Assembly (NCBI GenBank): GCA_903877885.1
Contig: CAIRFN010000012.1
Location: forward strand, 1-44,842
Direction: 5' to 3'
DNA length: 44,842 nucleotides
From: an uncultured Candidatus Berkelbacteria bacterium
Lineage (GTDB): Bacteria > Patescibacteriota > UBA1384 > UBA12157
Shown in pieces: positions 1 to 8,274 of this stretch. The stretch's first letter is position 1. Each line of letters starts with the position of its first letter. Under the pieces are notes generated by a model. The model did no database searches. It saw only the letters and a list, made by a program, of their open reading frames with translations, and was not told where the DNA came from. Position numbers and translations under genes: made by a program.

Positions 1-38
1 AATTAGAGTAATTTTTGTTACAATAAACTCAAGTTAAA

Positions 39-340
39 TTATTGAGAATTTTCTTCAAAAATAGTTCGAGCCTTAAAGAGAACACACCACCATTTTTCAT
101 TTTTACTGTTTTCTGCCCCTTTGCCCTCGCTTTCAGCTCGGGCATAATCGGGCAAGTTCCAGAGTAAATCATACGGTTTAGGGAAATCCAGTTGCAGTTT
201 CTTGTCCAATAAAATACGGTTCCTGAGTGATAGCGAAGTAAATCTGGGAATATATTAAAATATTCCACACAATATATTTCCAGATTTTGAGCCGACGGTT
301 CTCTTGCCCTGAGGCAAGCTTGGCGAGATTTCCATTGTCG
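39..340 (-). pseudogene. decayed inverted copy of a recombinase 3' end
   Basis: Read on the minus strand, this repeats the C-terminal coding part of the serine recombinase at 408-1922. The outer part (87-222) is identical to 1781-1916. Farther in, a 15-base match at 286-300 and a shorter match near 315-330 (the NGNLA codons) show that an older, diverged copy continues. Between the blocks sits an unrelated hairpin (about 240-288) and a second small hairpin near 302-316 breaks the frame. After the shared KWW codons this copy reads on as CVLFKARTIFEENSQ and stops at 39-41, unlike the intact gene, which stops at once in the tRNA. It has no start and is not expected to be functional. Confidence 0.75.
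87..222 (-). repeat. 136-bp inverted repeat, left arm
   Basis: Perfect reverse complement of 1781-1916, checked base by base across the whole length. The pair flanks the recombinase body, so recombination between the arms would invert 223-1780. Confidence 0.95.
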
Positions 341-407
341 GTGGCGAAGAATAAGAAAGCATTTGATTACCAATAAAATATAAAGTTCGACGAACGAGGA
401 GGGGTTT

Positions 408-1922
408 ATGCTAAAATATTTCATCTACTGCAGAAAGTCGTCCGAGGAGGAAGAACGACAGATTTTATCAATAGAAGCCCAGCTCCAAGAGTTGCGGGAC
501 TACGCTAAACAAAACGACCTTCTGGTCATGAAGGAGTTTACCGAAAGTAGAACCGCCAAGGAGCCTGGGCGACCGATTTTCAATCAAATGCTTTCGGAAA
601 TGGAAAAAGGCAACGCTTCGGGAATTTTGGCATGGAATCCCGATCGACTAGCCAGAAACAGCATTGACGGAGGTAAGGTCATCTATCTAGTCGATGAGGG
701 CAAAATTCAAGCTTTGAAATTTCCGACCTTTTGGTTTGACACTACCCCTCAAGGAAAGTTCATGCTAAGCGTTGCCTTTGGTCAAGCCAAGTATTACACC
801 GACAATTTGAGAGAAAACATTTTGCGAGGAATCAGGCAAAAGTTAAGGCGTGGTCAATTACCGGCAAAAGCTCCGGTCGGATACTTCAATGAACCAAGGT
901 TGCGCACTATTGAGCCCGACAAAGCAACCTTTAAAAAGATGAAGAAGATTTTGGAGCTTTTTGCCATTGGAAACCACACCTTAACTCAAATCCGAGACGA
1001 AATGTTTTCTCTAGGCTTGGTGAGTAAAACGGGAGAGCCATTGCACTTAGCTTCCCTGCATGGGATTTTATCCAATCCGTTTTACTATGGTATGTTCATG
1101 TTCAAAGGCGAACTCCAACAAGGTTCGCACAAACCAATGATTTCCAAGAAACTTTTTGACAAAATTCAATCAGCTCTCTACAACAACGGCAAGCCTCGCA
1201 AAAAGAAAATTAAAGAAGAACTCATTTTTAAAAACTTTGCTGTTTGTGGAATATGCGGATACAAAATAACTGGGGAAAGGCATATCAAAAAAAGTGGCTT
1301 GGTCTTTACCTATTATCGTTGCACGAAAAAAAGCAAAGTTAAAAAATGTACCAATGCCTTTTTGCCTGAAGCCGGGCTTGCCAATCAAATTACCAATGCT
1401 TGTCAAAAAGTTTCCATTCCCGACGAGTGGAGAGACAAATATCTCGAAAGAATATCGGAGTGGGAACAAGAACAACACAACTCGTCGGGAATATTCGCTC
1501 AAAATCTGAAAGACAAACTTACCGAAATAAAAAATAAGATAGATCGTTTGTCTGACGGCTATCTGGAAGGAGCTTTCGAGCTCAAGGAATATCATGATAT
1601 TAAAAACACATTCCTTGCAGAGAAGAAAGGTCTGGAGGAAAAGTTAGACGATTTTGAGCGAAAAGGAAATCATTGGCTCGAACTCTTAAAAAGTTGGATA
1701 ATTGACGCCAACCAAGCAGGAAATCTCGCTAATACAAAAAATTTCCTCGCGATGAGAAATTTTTTGAGAACCGTCGGCTCGAACCGTATTTTATTGGACA
1801 AGAAACTGCAACTGGATTTCCCTAAACCGTATGATTTACTCTGGAACTTGCCCGATTATGCCCGAGCTGAAAGCGAGGGCAAAGGGGCAGAAAACAGTAA
1901 AAATGAAAAATGGTGGACCTGA
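408..1922 (+). CDS. large serine recombinase (site-specific integrase)
   Basis: A 504-residue serine recombinase. The N-terminal resolvase domain has the YCRKSS motif (nucleophile Ser11 or Ser12) and the conserved DRLAR motif near residue 80. A recombinase domain follows, then a zinc ribbon (CxxC near 280, two more Cys near 305-315) and a coiled-coil C-terminus. The start is fixed by a strong GAGGAGGGG just upstream. The last codons run into the 3' end of tRNA-Ala on the opposite strand, the usual geometry of an element integrated into a tRNA gene. The final 136 bp are duplicated in inverse orientation at 87-222. No other genes of a mobile element are visible nearby, so it may be a remnant or the edge of an island that extends left of the window. 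Confidence 0.93.
   Translation: MLKYFIYCRKSSEEEERQILSIEAQLQELRDYAKQNDLLVMKEFTESRTAKEPGRPIFNQMLSEMEKGNASGILAWNPDRLARNSIDGGKVIYLVDEGKIQALKFPTFWFDTTPQGKFMLSVAFGQAKYYTDNLRENILRGIRQKLRRGQLPAKAPVGYFNEPRLRTIEPDKATFKKMKKILELFAIGNHTLTQIRDEMFSLGLVSKTGEPLHLASLHGILSNPFYYGMFMFKGELQQGSHKPMISKKLFDKIQSALYNNGKPRKKKIKEELIFKNFAVCGICGYKITGERHIKKSGLVFTYYRCTKKSKVKKCTNAFLPEAGLANQITNACQKVSIPDEWRDKYLERISEWEQEQHNSSGIFAQNLKDKLTEIKNKIDRLSDGYLEGAFELKEYHDIKNTFLAEKKGLEEKLDDFERKGNHWLELLKSWIIDANQAGNLANTKNFLAMRNFLRTVGSNRILLDKKLQLDFPKPYDLLWNLPDYARAESEGKGAENSKNEKWWT
1781..1916 (+). repeat. 136-bp inverted repeat, right arm
   Basis: Covers the last 45 codons or so of the recombinase and ends two bases into the tRNA-Ala acceptor stem, so the shared segment includes the tRNA CCA and discriminator base. 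The partner is 87-222. Confidence 0.95.
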
Positions 1923-1987
1923 GGAGATTCGAACTCCTGACCTTCTGCGTGCCACGCAGACGCTCTAACCAGCTGAGCTACAGGCCC
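1911..1987 (-). tRNA. tRNA-Ala (anticodon GGC)
   Basis: Folds as a full cloverleaf on the minus strand. The acceptor stem is GGGCCTG/CAGGTCC, which places the G3:U70 wobble pair that marks alanine tRNAs. The anticodon stem is TCTGC/GCAGA with loop GTGGCAC (anticodon GGC), and the T arm has TTCGAAT. Discriminator A and CCA are encoded. The 3' end overlaps the recombinase stop region and is the likely integration target. Confidence 0.96.
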
Positions 1988-2009
1988 TCAATGTTTTATC
2001 GATAATATT

Positions 2010-2038
2010 ATTCTAGCATAAAACCGCGTTGCTTTCAA
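2010..2038 (-). promoter_or_regulatory. promoter of tRNA-Ala
   Basis: On the minus strand TTGAAA, a 17-bp spacer, then TAGAAT. Its -35 overlaps the -35 of the divergent leuS promoter. Confidence 0.65.
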
Positions 2039-2057
2039 GCAGTAAAAGTTGTACAAT
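2029..2057 (+). promoter_or_regulatory. promoter of leuS
   Basis: TTGCTT, 17-bp spacer, TACAAT, about 45 bp before the leuS start. It overlaps the tRNA-Ala promoter in the opposite direction. Confidence 0.6.
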
Positions 2058-2104
2058 TAATCTGTAAAGTTAAATCTAATTCAGATTAAAAAAGATAGGA
2101 TCAT

Positions 2105-5100
2105 ATGAAAGACTACGATTTTAAGGCGATTGAGGCTAAGTGGCAGAAATATTGGACTGATACAAATTACGGCATTGCCGAGGATTTTTCTGATAAACCT
2201 AAATTTTACTCCTTGATTGAATTTCCATATCCTTCCGGATCAGGCCTTCATGTTGGTCACTGTATGATGTACTCGGCTGCTGATGCCCATGCTCGAATGA
2301 TGCGGATGAAAGGTTACAATCTGATGTTTCCGATGGGCTGGGACGCTTTTGGCCTGCCAACAGAAAATTATGCGATCAAAAATAAAGTTAAACCTCAAAT
2401 TGTCACCGAACAATCGGTTAAAACTTTCAAAAAACAACAGCAATCGATTGGTTATTCTTTTGACTGGTCGCGCGAAATAAATACCACTGATCCAAACTAT
2501 TACAAATGGACTCAATGGATTTTCTTGCAATTTTACAAACATGCGGTTGTTGATGGAAAATTAATCGAAGTTACTGATGATGATACCACAACTCCTCGAC
2601 TTGCTTTTCAATCTGAAATGCCGGTTAACTGGTGTCCTTCTTGTAAAATTGTTTTAGCCAATGAAGAAGTGATCAATAATAATTGTGAGCGTTGTGGTGC
2701 GGGAAGCCAAAAACGCAAACAAAAACAGTGGATGCTTCGGATCACCGATTACGCCGACCGTCTGATTAAAGATTTGGGCACAGTCGATTATTTGGATAAA
2801 ATCAAAACCCAGCAAATCAATTGGATTGGTAAAAGCGTTGGAAGCAATATACAATTCAAAATTCAGAATTCAGAATTAAAAATTAATGTCTTTACGACTC
2901 GGGCTGATACCTTGTTTGGCTGTACCTATATTGTGATTGCACCGGAAAGTGATTATATTGCAATGGTCAAAGATCAGGTATCAAATATCAAAGAAGTCGA
3001 AGAATATATTAAAAAAGCAAAATCCAAATCTGATATTGATCGAACTGATGCTGATAAAGACAAAACCGGCGTAAAACTGGAAGGCATAAAAGCGATTAAT
3101 CCAATCAATGATGAAGAAGTTGATGTTTATGTTGCGGATTATGTTCTCGCCTCTTACGGCACTGGCGCAGTTATGGCTGTGCCTGCTCACGACGACCGCG
3201 ATTTTGCCTTTGCCAAGAAATATGGGATAGAGATTAAACAAGTTATCAATGAAAAGATTGCCACGTCGCTGTCAGCTCCTCGCAATGACGATAATCAGGC
3301 CTTTACCGATTACGGAGTTTTAGTTAACTCTGGCGAATTTAGTGGCTTAACCTCTGAAGAAGCTAAAACGAAAATTACTGAAAAATTAAAGAAAGATGAT
3401 TTAGGCGATTTCACTACTAACTTTAAATTGCGTGATTGGATTTTCTCGCGCCAACATTATTGGGGCGAGCCAATTCCGATTATTCATTGCGACAAATGTG
3501 GCATTGTCCCTGTTCCAGTCGATCAATTGCCGGTTACTTTGCCAGATGTGGAAAATTACGAACCAACCGATACTGGCGAATCGCCACTCGCCAAAATCGA
3601 TTCTTGGGTCAATGTGAAATGTCCGAAATGTAATTCTGACGCCCATCGCGAAACCGACACTATGCCAAACTGGGCCGGTTCCAGTTGGTATTTCTTAAGG
3701 TATTGCGATCCCAAAAACGATCAGTTCTTTACAAAACCCACCTTTTTCCAACCAGAAATAGAAGTAACCGAAAAAGATAAGAAATATATTGAAGAATTTA
3801 AAGCCATTTACACTGATTTAGACCAAAAAGGAATCAAAACTTGGGCTGCGAATCGATTTATGCTCAACGGCATTAATCGAAAAGTCTGGCTACCACTTCG
3901 AACAATTTCAGTCATGGGTTCTCTTAAAGATTTACCAGTTGTTGAAAAATATGTAATTGATAATAATTACAAATTAGAAACAGTCTATCCATACGGTAAG
4001 CTTTTCATTAAAGATGATATCCGATTTGAATATGTCACTTTCGAAGAAAAAGATGGAAAGCTAATCTCCTTTTCAGAAAAGGGTGCTATTCAAGAAATGT
4101 CAAAAAATGATTTACCGGAATTTCCGCTAGGTGTTATTGATGATTTCCATTATCGAGTTTGTTCACCAGAATATAATTTAAAACATTATAAATTTATTTC
4201 TAAAAATGAATCAGAAACTCGCCAAGGTTTGGGCGATGAAGAAAAAATTAAATTCTTAGAAGAATGGCTAGAAGCAAATAATAGCAAGCGATTATACTGG
4301 ACGCCGGTGGATTTGTATAATGGTGGGCCAGAGCATATTACTTTACACCTTCTTTATTCTCGTTTTTGGCATAAATTCTTGTACGATTTAGGTGTAGTAC
4401 CGACACTTGAGCCTTATCAAAAAAGAATTCAACATGGAATTATTTTAGGGCCAGACGGTCAAAAAATGAGTAAGTCCAAAGGCAATGTGGTTAATCCAGA
4501 CGAAATGGTAGAAAAATTTGGCGCAGACACACTTCGCGCTTATATGATGTTTATCGGGCCATACGATCAAGAGTCTGCCTGGAATAATGCCGGAATTATG
4601 GGTGTTCACCGTTTCTTAAAACGCGTAGTCGCCAACTCCGAAAAGGTAAATGTTACTAAGGATACGAACGACGTCTTAGTAAAATTGAATCAAACAGTCG
4701 CTGGCGTAACTGATGATTTGGAAAATTTTCAGATGAATACGGTTATTTCTAAATTAATGGAATTAAATAATCTGTTTGAAAAACAAGAAAAAATTAGCAC
4801 TGAATCATTTAAAACATTCTTGCAAATTCTTTATACGGCTTGTCCGCATATTGCTTCGGAACTTTGGTCTGAAATCGATAATACTGTTTCGATCGAACAA
4901 ACGGCTTGGCCAGTTGCCGATGAAAAGTATCTATTAACCGATGAAGTTGATATTGCTGTCCAAATTAACGGCAAAACCAGACAAATCATTAAAATCAAGC
5001 AAAATGCCAGCCAAGAAGAGGCGGAAAATTTAGCTAAGGCTGACACAAAAATCAGTGAGTTATTAAATGGCCAAAATATCAAGAAAACTGTCTATGTTAC

Positions 5101-5131
5101 TGGACGAATTCTAAATTTTGTGTTACAATAA
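2105..5131 (+). CDS. leuS: leucyl-tRNA synthetase with an inserted domain
   Basis: Class I synthetase charging tRNA-Leu. The HIGH motif is HVGH (49-52) and the KMSKS motif is at 787-791. The CP1 editing domain contains the threonine-rich TTRADTLFG stretch near 264, and the WIFSRQHYWGEPIP and MPNWAGSSWYF blocks are conserved. At 1008 residues it is about 140 longer than usual. Nearly all the excess is one insert at about 545-728, between the LRYCDPKND and WTPVDLYNGGPEH blocks, described separately. A second oddity is a dispersed repeat translated in frame at 384-396. First gene of a plus-strand run with rpmF, nusB and rnc. Confidence 0.97.
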   Translation: MKDYDFKAIEAKWQKYWTDTNYGIAEDFSDKPKFYSLIEFPYPSGSGLHVGHCMMYSAADAHARMMRMKGYNLMFPMGWDAFGLPTENYAIKNKVKPQIVTEQSVKTFKKQQQSIGYSFDWSREINTTDPNYYKWTQWIFLQFYKHAVVDGKLIEVTDDDTTTPRLAFQSEMPVNWCPSCKIVLANEEVINNNCERCGAGSQKRKQKQWMLRITDYADRLIKDLGTVDYLDKIKTQQINWIGKSVGSNIQFKIQNSELKINVFTTRADTLFGCTYIVIAPESDYIAMVKDQVSNIKEVEEYIKKAKSKSDIDRTDADKDKTGVKLEGIKAINPINDEEVDVYVADYVLASYGTGAVMAVPAHDDRDFAFAKKYGIEIKQVINEKIATSLSAPRNDDNQAFTDYGVLVNSGEFSGLTSEEAKTKITEKLKKDDLGDFTTNFKLRDWIFSRQHYWGEPIPIIHCDKCGIVPVPVDQLPVTLPDVENYEPTDTGESPLAKIDSWVNVKCPKCNSDAHRETDTMPNWAGSSWYFLRYCDPKNDQFFTKPTFFQPEIEVTEKDKKYIEEFKAIYTDLDQKGIKTWAANRFMLNGINRKVWLPLRTISVMGSLKDLPVVEKYVIDNNYKLETVYPYGKLFIKDDIRFEYVTFEEKDGKLISFSEKGAIQEMSKNDLPEFPLGVIDDFHYRVCSPEYNLKHYKFISKNESETRQGLGDEEKIKFLEEWLEANNSKRLYWTPVDLYNGGPEHITLHLLYSRFWHKFLYDLGVVPTLEPYQKRIQHGIILGPDGQKMSKSKGNVVNPDEMVEKFGADTLRAYMMFIGPYDQESAWNNAGIMGVHRFLKRVVANSEKVNVTKDTNDVLVKLNQTVAGVTDDLENFQMNTVISKLMELNNLFEKQEKISTESFKTFLQILYTACPHIASELWSEIDNTVSIEQTAWPVADEKYLLTDEVDIAVQINGKTRQIIKIKQNASQEEAENLAKADTKISELLNGQNIKKTVYVTGRILNFVLQ
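3256..3291 (+). repeat. dispersed GATTGCC...CGCAATGAC repeat inside leuS
   Basis: Starts GATTGCCACG and ends CTCGCAATGACGA, like the intergenic copies at 23305, 23814 and 33327. Here it is read in frame as about 12 residues (IATSLSAPRNDD) in a region before the conserved VLVNSGEFSGL block. Confidence 0.8.
3737..4288 (+). other. leuS insert resembling an aminoglycoside/lincosamide nucleotidyltransferase
   Basis: Codes for LeuRS residues of about 545-728, absent from typical bacterial LeuRS, where the flanking blocks lie close together. The order of features recalls the Lnu/ANT nucleotidyltransferase superfamily: a helical start, an RTISVMGSLKD stretch where those enzymes have HRDIDL, then YGKLFI..DIRFEYV, a DG turn, a DLPEFPLGVIDDFHYRVCSPEY segment and a final helix. 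The catalytic aspartate pair is not evident, so the domain would be inactive. The family call rests on recall of motif order, not on a search. Confidence 0.5.
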
Positions 5132-5174
5132 GATTACAAAACTTCAAATAAATTATAAATAAACAAGGAAAATC

Positions 5175-5405
5175 ATGGCTGAACCAAAGAAACGACATTC
5201 ATCGACTCGCTCGGGCAACCGCCGCAGTCACTTAGCAGTTAAAGCTCAAAGTCTAGCAACTTGTCCGCAATGCAAAAAACCGGTTTTATCACATCATGTT
5301 TGTGCTAATTGCGGTTTTTACAACGGCAAAGATGTTTTAGAACTCGAAAAAAAGCAAGCAGAAAAAGAAGCTCGACGTAAAGAGGCTGAAAAAACCAATG
5401 AATAG
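5175..5405 (+). CDS. rpmF: 50S ribosomal protein L32
   Basis: 76-residue L32: basic N-terminus with KKRHSSTRSGNRRSH, then a zinc ribbon CPQC...CANC followed by YNGKDVL. The lysine/glutamate-rich tail is longer than in the roughly 57-residue form of many bacteria. The start follows AAGGAA. Its last 8 bases overlap the nusB start, so the two are probably translated together. Confidence 0.95.
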   Translation: MAEPKKRHSSTRSGNRRSHLAVKAQSLATCPQCKKPVLSHHVCANCGFYNGKDVLELEKKQAEKEARRKEAEKTNE

Positions 5406-5856
5406 ACATCTTTCTCGCGTCATTATCATGCAAACGTTGTACGAGTGGGACTTTCGCCCAGATTGTAACATCGACGATATTAAGCAACGCAATATTGATA
5501 ATTACGAAGAAGATGCTGACGCTGATTTTATTGATCAAACTATCAAAGGCGTAATTGCAAATTGCAAAGAAGCCGACGAATTGATTATGAAAGCTGCGCC
5601 AGAATGGCCGCTTGAACAAATTTCTACTGTCGACAAAACAATTCTTCGAATTGCTGTTTATGAAATTCTACATTCCGAAGAAGTCCCACCAAAAGTGGCC
5701 ATCAACGAAGCGGTTGAACTTGGTAAAACTTTTGGCTCGGAAAATTCCAGCAAATTTATTAACGGAGTGCTCGGCACCATTTATCGAAATTCTGCTAAAT
5801 ACAATGCCGAAGAAGATAAAAAAGTGATTGAGGAGGCTGCTAATGAATCCGCCTAA
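5398..5856 (+). CDS. nusB: transcription antitermination factor NusB
   Basis: 152 residues, all-helical NusB fold. It begins RHLSRVIIMQTLYEWDF and ends with the family's PKVAINEAVELGKTFG...SKFINGVLGTI block. NusB joins NusE and the boxA RNA to prevent premature termination of rRNA transcription. It overlaps rpmF upstream and rnc downstream, so rRNA transcription (NusB) and rRNA processing (RNase III) are in one transcript. Confidence 0.95.
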   Translation: MNRHLSRVIIMQTLYEWDFRPDCNIDDIKQRNIDNYEEDADADFIDQTIKGVIANCKEADELIMKAAPEWPLEQISTVDKTILRIAVYEILHSEEVPPKVAINEAVELGKTFGSENSSKFINGVLGTIYRNSAKYNAEEDKKVIEEAANESA

Positions 5857-6544
5857 CCTTGAAATGCTCTTGGAATTTACCAAAAAAATTGGGGTAAAAT
5901 TCAATGATAATGATCTCTTGAATCAAGTTTTTGTGCACCGCTCATATTTGAACGAAAATCCTGGTTTTAAACTAGACCATAACGAACGCTTGGAATTTTT
6001 AGGCGATGCGGTTTTGGAATTAGTTGTGACCGAAAATTTATATCGAAATTTACCAAACCCAGAGGGCGAACTCACTAATCTCCGTTCAGCTCTAGTTCGT
6101 GGTCAAACTTTGTCTGATATTGCCAGTAAACTTGGCATGAATGATTATTTGTTTCTTTCTCGCGGTGAAGCCAAATCTGAAGGTAAAGCCCGCCAACTAA
6201 TTTTAGCTAACGCTTTTGAAGCTTTGATTGGCGGAATTTATTTAGATCAAGGTTATGACGCAGCTAAAAAATTTATTGAAGAAAATATTTTGGGTCGTTT
6301 AAAATCTGTCATTGAACAAAAAACATATTTAGATCCAAAAAGCCATTTGCAAGAATTGGCTCAAGCTGAACAGAGTATCACTCCAACCTATAAAGTCATG
6401 GAAGAATCTGGCCCAGACCACGCCAAAAAATTCATTGTCGGTTGTTTCTTGTTTGACCAACAAATTGGTGAGGGTTCAGGTAGCTCCAAGCAAACCGCTG
6501 AATCTGCCGCGGCAGCTGATGCCCTTTCTCACTGGACTAAATAG
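5843..6544 (+). CDS. rnc: ribonuclease III
   Basis: Cleaves double-stranded RNA, including rRNA precursors. The signature HNERLEFLGDAVL lies near residue 41 and the second metal-binding block (ANAFEALIGGIYLDQG) near 125. The C-terminal third is a double-stranded RNA-binding domain (DPKSHLQELAQ...). The ATG at 5843, preceded by GAGGAGG at 5830-5836, is preferred over an in-frame TTG at 5828 and gives 233 residues. It overlaps nusB by 14 bp, and its stop overlaps that of the convergent paaX-like gene. Confidence 0.95.
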   Translation: MNPPNLEMLLEFTKKIGVKFNDNDLLNQVFVHRSYLNENPGFKLDHNERLEFLGDAVLELVVTENLYRNLPNPEGELTNLRSALVRGQTLSDIASKLGMNDYLFLSRGEAKSEGKARQLILANAFEALIGGIYLDQGYDAAKKFIEENILGRLKSVIEQKTYLDPKSHLQELAQAEQSITPTYKVMEESGPDHAKKFIVGCFLFDQQIGEGSGSSKQTAESAAAADALSHWTK

Positions 6545-7247
6545 CGAATTTACGAAGTTTTAGATAGATCTCATTACACTTTTTCAGTGTTTCATTTTGG
6601 ATCACAAATTCCTGTGGTAATTGTGGGCCTTTTTTTAAAATTGAAGCATATTCAAAAATTAATTTCTTGGCATTAAATTGATCGCTACCAGCTTTACCCA
6701 TAGCCTTCAATGCCCGCTCAGCCTCTCGAGTAAAACGTTCTAATTCGATTTTGAGTATAGGATTATTTAAAGCTTTGTCAATAATTTGTTGATTTAAAAT
6801 TGGAGTCGATTTAACTTCAAAAAACTTGAGTTTCAGACTTAGTTCCAAATCATTATTGATTTCTTCAATTTCTTTTTCCACATTCTTTGGTGTAATCCAG
6901 ACACTCGATTGCAATAGTCCCATTCCCAGATTAGCTAATTGACGACGTAGTTTGTCGCGCAAAGCTCGATCAGTTTCCGGTATTTCAAACATAACTAAAC
7001 GCCATTTTTTATCCCAAGCTCTTGTGCTTTTGAGATAGCTTAAAACATTATCAAAATAATCTTCACCAGTTTCGGTGATTTTATAATAGAGTTCTTTATC
7101 TTTCTCAATTTTTTCAATGTGACCAAGATTCTTTAATTTAGCCAGCACTCCCCTTGCTGATCGACCCCAACGAGTTAAACGATAGTACGGCACCTCTTTT
7201 TCGTCTTCTAACAAAATGAAAATTTCTTGCATTGGACTTAACGACAT
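6537..7247 (-). CDS. PaaX-like transcriptional regulator
   Basis: 236 residues. The N-terminal winged helix (about 1-75, with YRLTRWGRSARGVLAKLKNLGHI) is followed by a Cas2-like ferredoxin domain with WDKKWRLVMFEIPE and SSVWITPKN, the PaaX middle-domain pattern. In proteobacteria PaaX represses phenylacetate catabolism. No such pathway is visible here and the ligand is unknown. The start follows AAAGGAAA. An inverted repeat at 7261-7292 just upstream could be its own operator. Not CRISPR-associated: there is no cas gene or array near. Confidence 0.8.
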   Translation of the reverse strand: MSLSPMQEIFILLEDEKEVPYYRLTRWGRSARGVLAKLKNLGHIEKIEKDKELYYKITETGEDYFDNVLSYLKSTRAWDKKWRLVMFEIPETDRALRDKLRRQLANLGMGLLQSSVWITPKNVEKEIEEINNDLELSLKLKFFEVKSTPILNQQIIDKALNNPILKIELERFTREAERALKAMGKAGSDQFNAKKLIFEYASILKKGPQLPQEFVIQNETLKKCNEIYLKLRKFAI

Positions 7248-7260
7248 AAGTTTCCTTTCT

Positions 7261-7292
7261 GATATGTTTTCTCTTTAGATTTTCAACATATC
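7261..7292. promoter_or_regulatory. inverted repeat upstream of the PaaX-like gene, possible operator
   Basis: GATATGTT at 7261-7268 and its exact complement AACATATC at 7285-7292, 16 bp apart, 14 bp before the gene's start. A TTGACG lies 20-30 bp farther upstream on the minus strand, so the repeat would cover the promoter or start of transcription. Binding is inferred. Confidence 0.45.
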
Positions 7293-7323
7293 ATACTCGG
7301 CTCACGTTCGTCAAGCAAGTAGT

Positions 7324-8268
7324 TTACCAAGTAAAATTACCAAATCCCCATTCAAATAATTTTTTACTTTCGCCGGCGGCAGCATCAATTGAACTATCAT
7401 TTGTATTAATAATCACGGCTAATAATTGGCGATTATCTTGTTTAGCTAATGATACTAATACTCGACCAGCCTTGTCGGTGTAACCAGTTTTCCCACCGAC
7501 TATATTGGGATAATAATATTTTTCAGTTGGCACAATTAATTTATCGGTGCTAATCAATTCATGACTAATTTGACCGTTAGTTGAAGAGATTGTTTTGGTA
7601 GATGTGCTGACGATTTCTAAAAATTTCGGATTGTGTAAAGCGTAACTTGCAATAAGTGCTAAATCTTTGGCCGTAGAATAACCTTCATCATTTAAGCCGG
7701 CTGGATCTTTATATTCAGTATTTTCCAAACCGATTTCGCGAGCCTTGGCATTCATTTCGGCCACGAATTTTTCTTTACCACCAAAATATTCGGTCAAAGA
7801 ATAAGCTGCGTCATTACCAGACATAATCAACATACCGTTTAATAAATTATCCACCGTTATTTTTTCGCCAACTTTCAAACCAATCACTGATGGAATAACA
7901 TTAATCATTGGCTGGGTAATAGTCACGGTATCATTTAAACGATCCTTATAATTATCAAGTACAACCATGGCTGTAGCGATTTTGGTAGTTGAAGCAATCG
8001 GCAGTTTTTGCGTTTCATTTTGACTAAAAAGTGGTAGAGCACTATCGACGTCGATTAAATAAGCAGCTTTAGCGTTGATATTTAAAGCTGTTGCATTAGA
8101 ATTTTTCTGGGGAATTTTCGCCGGCGTAATTTTTATTTGGATTTTTTGATTTGATTGATTGGAATTTATAACATCATTTATTTTGAATGATTTTAATTGA
8201 TCCCAAAAAATAATTGATGCAACAATCAAAAATAAAATTCCACAAATTATCCCCAAAACCTTTTTCAT
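7324..8268 (-). CDS. D-alanyl-D-alanine carboxypeptidase (S11 family, PBP5-like)
   Basis: Trims the terminal D-Ala of peptidoglycan stem peptides outside the membrane. An N-terminal hydrophobic segment (4-21) serves as anchor or signal. The three penicillin-binding motifs are present: STTK with nucleophile Ser93, SGN at 150-152 and KTG near residue 260. The C-terminal PBP5 beta domain and amphipathic anchor are missing, so the N-terminal segment probably does the anchoring. Starts 6 bp after pheT. Confidence 0.93.
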   Translation of the reverse strand: MKKVLGIICGILFLIVASIIFWDQLKSFKINDVINSNQSNQKIQIKITPAKIPQKNSNATALNINAKAAYLIDVDSALPLFSQNETQKLPIASTTKIATAMVVLDNYKDRLNDTVTITQPMINVIPSVIGLKVGEKITVDNLLNGMLIMSGNDAAYSLTEYFGGKEKFVAEMNAKAREIGLENTEYKDPAGLNDEGYSTAKDLALIASYALHNPKFLEIVSTSTKTISSTNGQISHELISTDKLIVPTEKYYYPNIVGGKTGYTDKAGRVLVSLAKQDNRQLLAVIINTNDSSIDAAAGESKKLFEWGFGNFTW

Positions 8269-8274
8269 TAAGAC

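Noticed and set aside
29-424. A 131-residue gene on the minus strand
   Set aside because: It overlaps the recombinase start and is another frame of the decayed recombinase end. No RBS or protein-like pattern.
1170-1595. Antisense open frame within the recombinase
   Set aside because: Shadow of the coding strand with no RBS. Similar antisense frames in leuS, pheT, hsdR and secY were dropped for the same reason.
6537-7247. The PaaX-like gene as a Cas2 protein
   Set aside because: The middle domain has the Cas2-like fold, but the winged helix before it and the lack of cas1 or a repeat array nearby make it a PaaX-type regulator.
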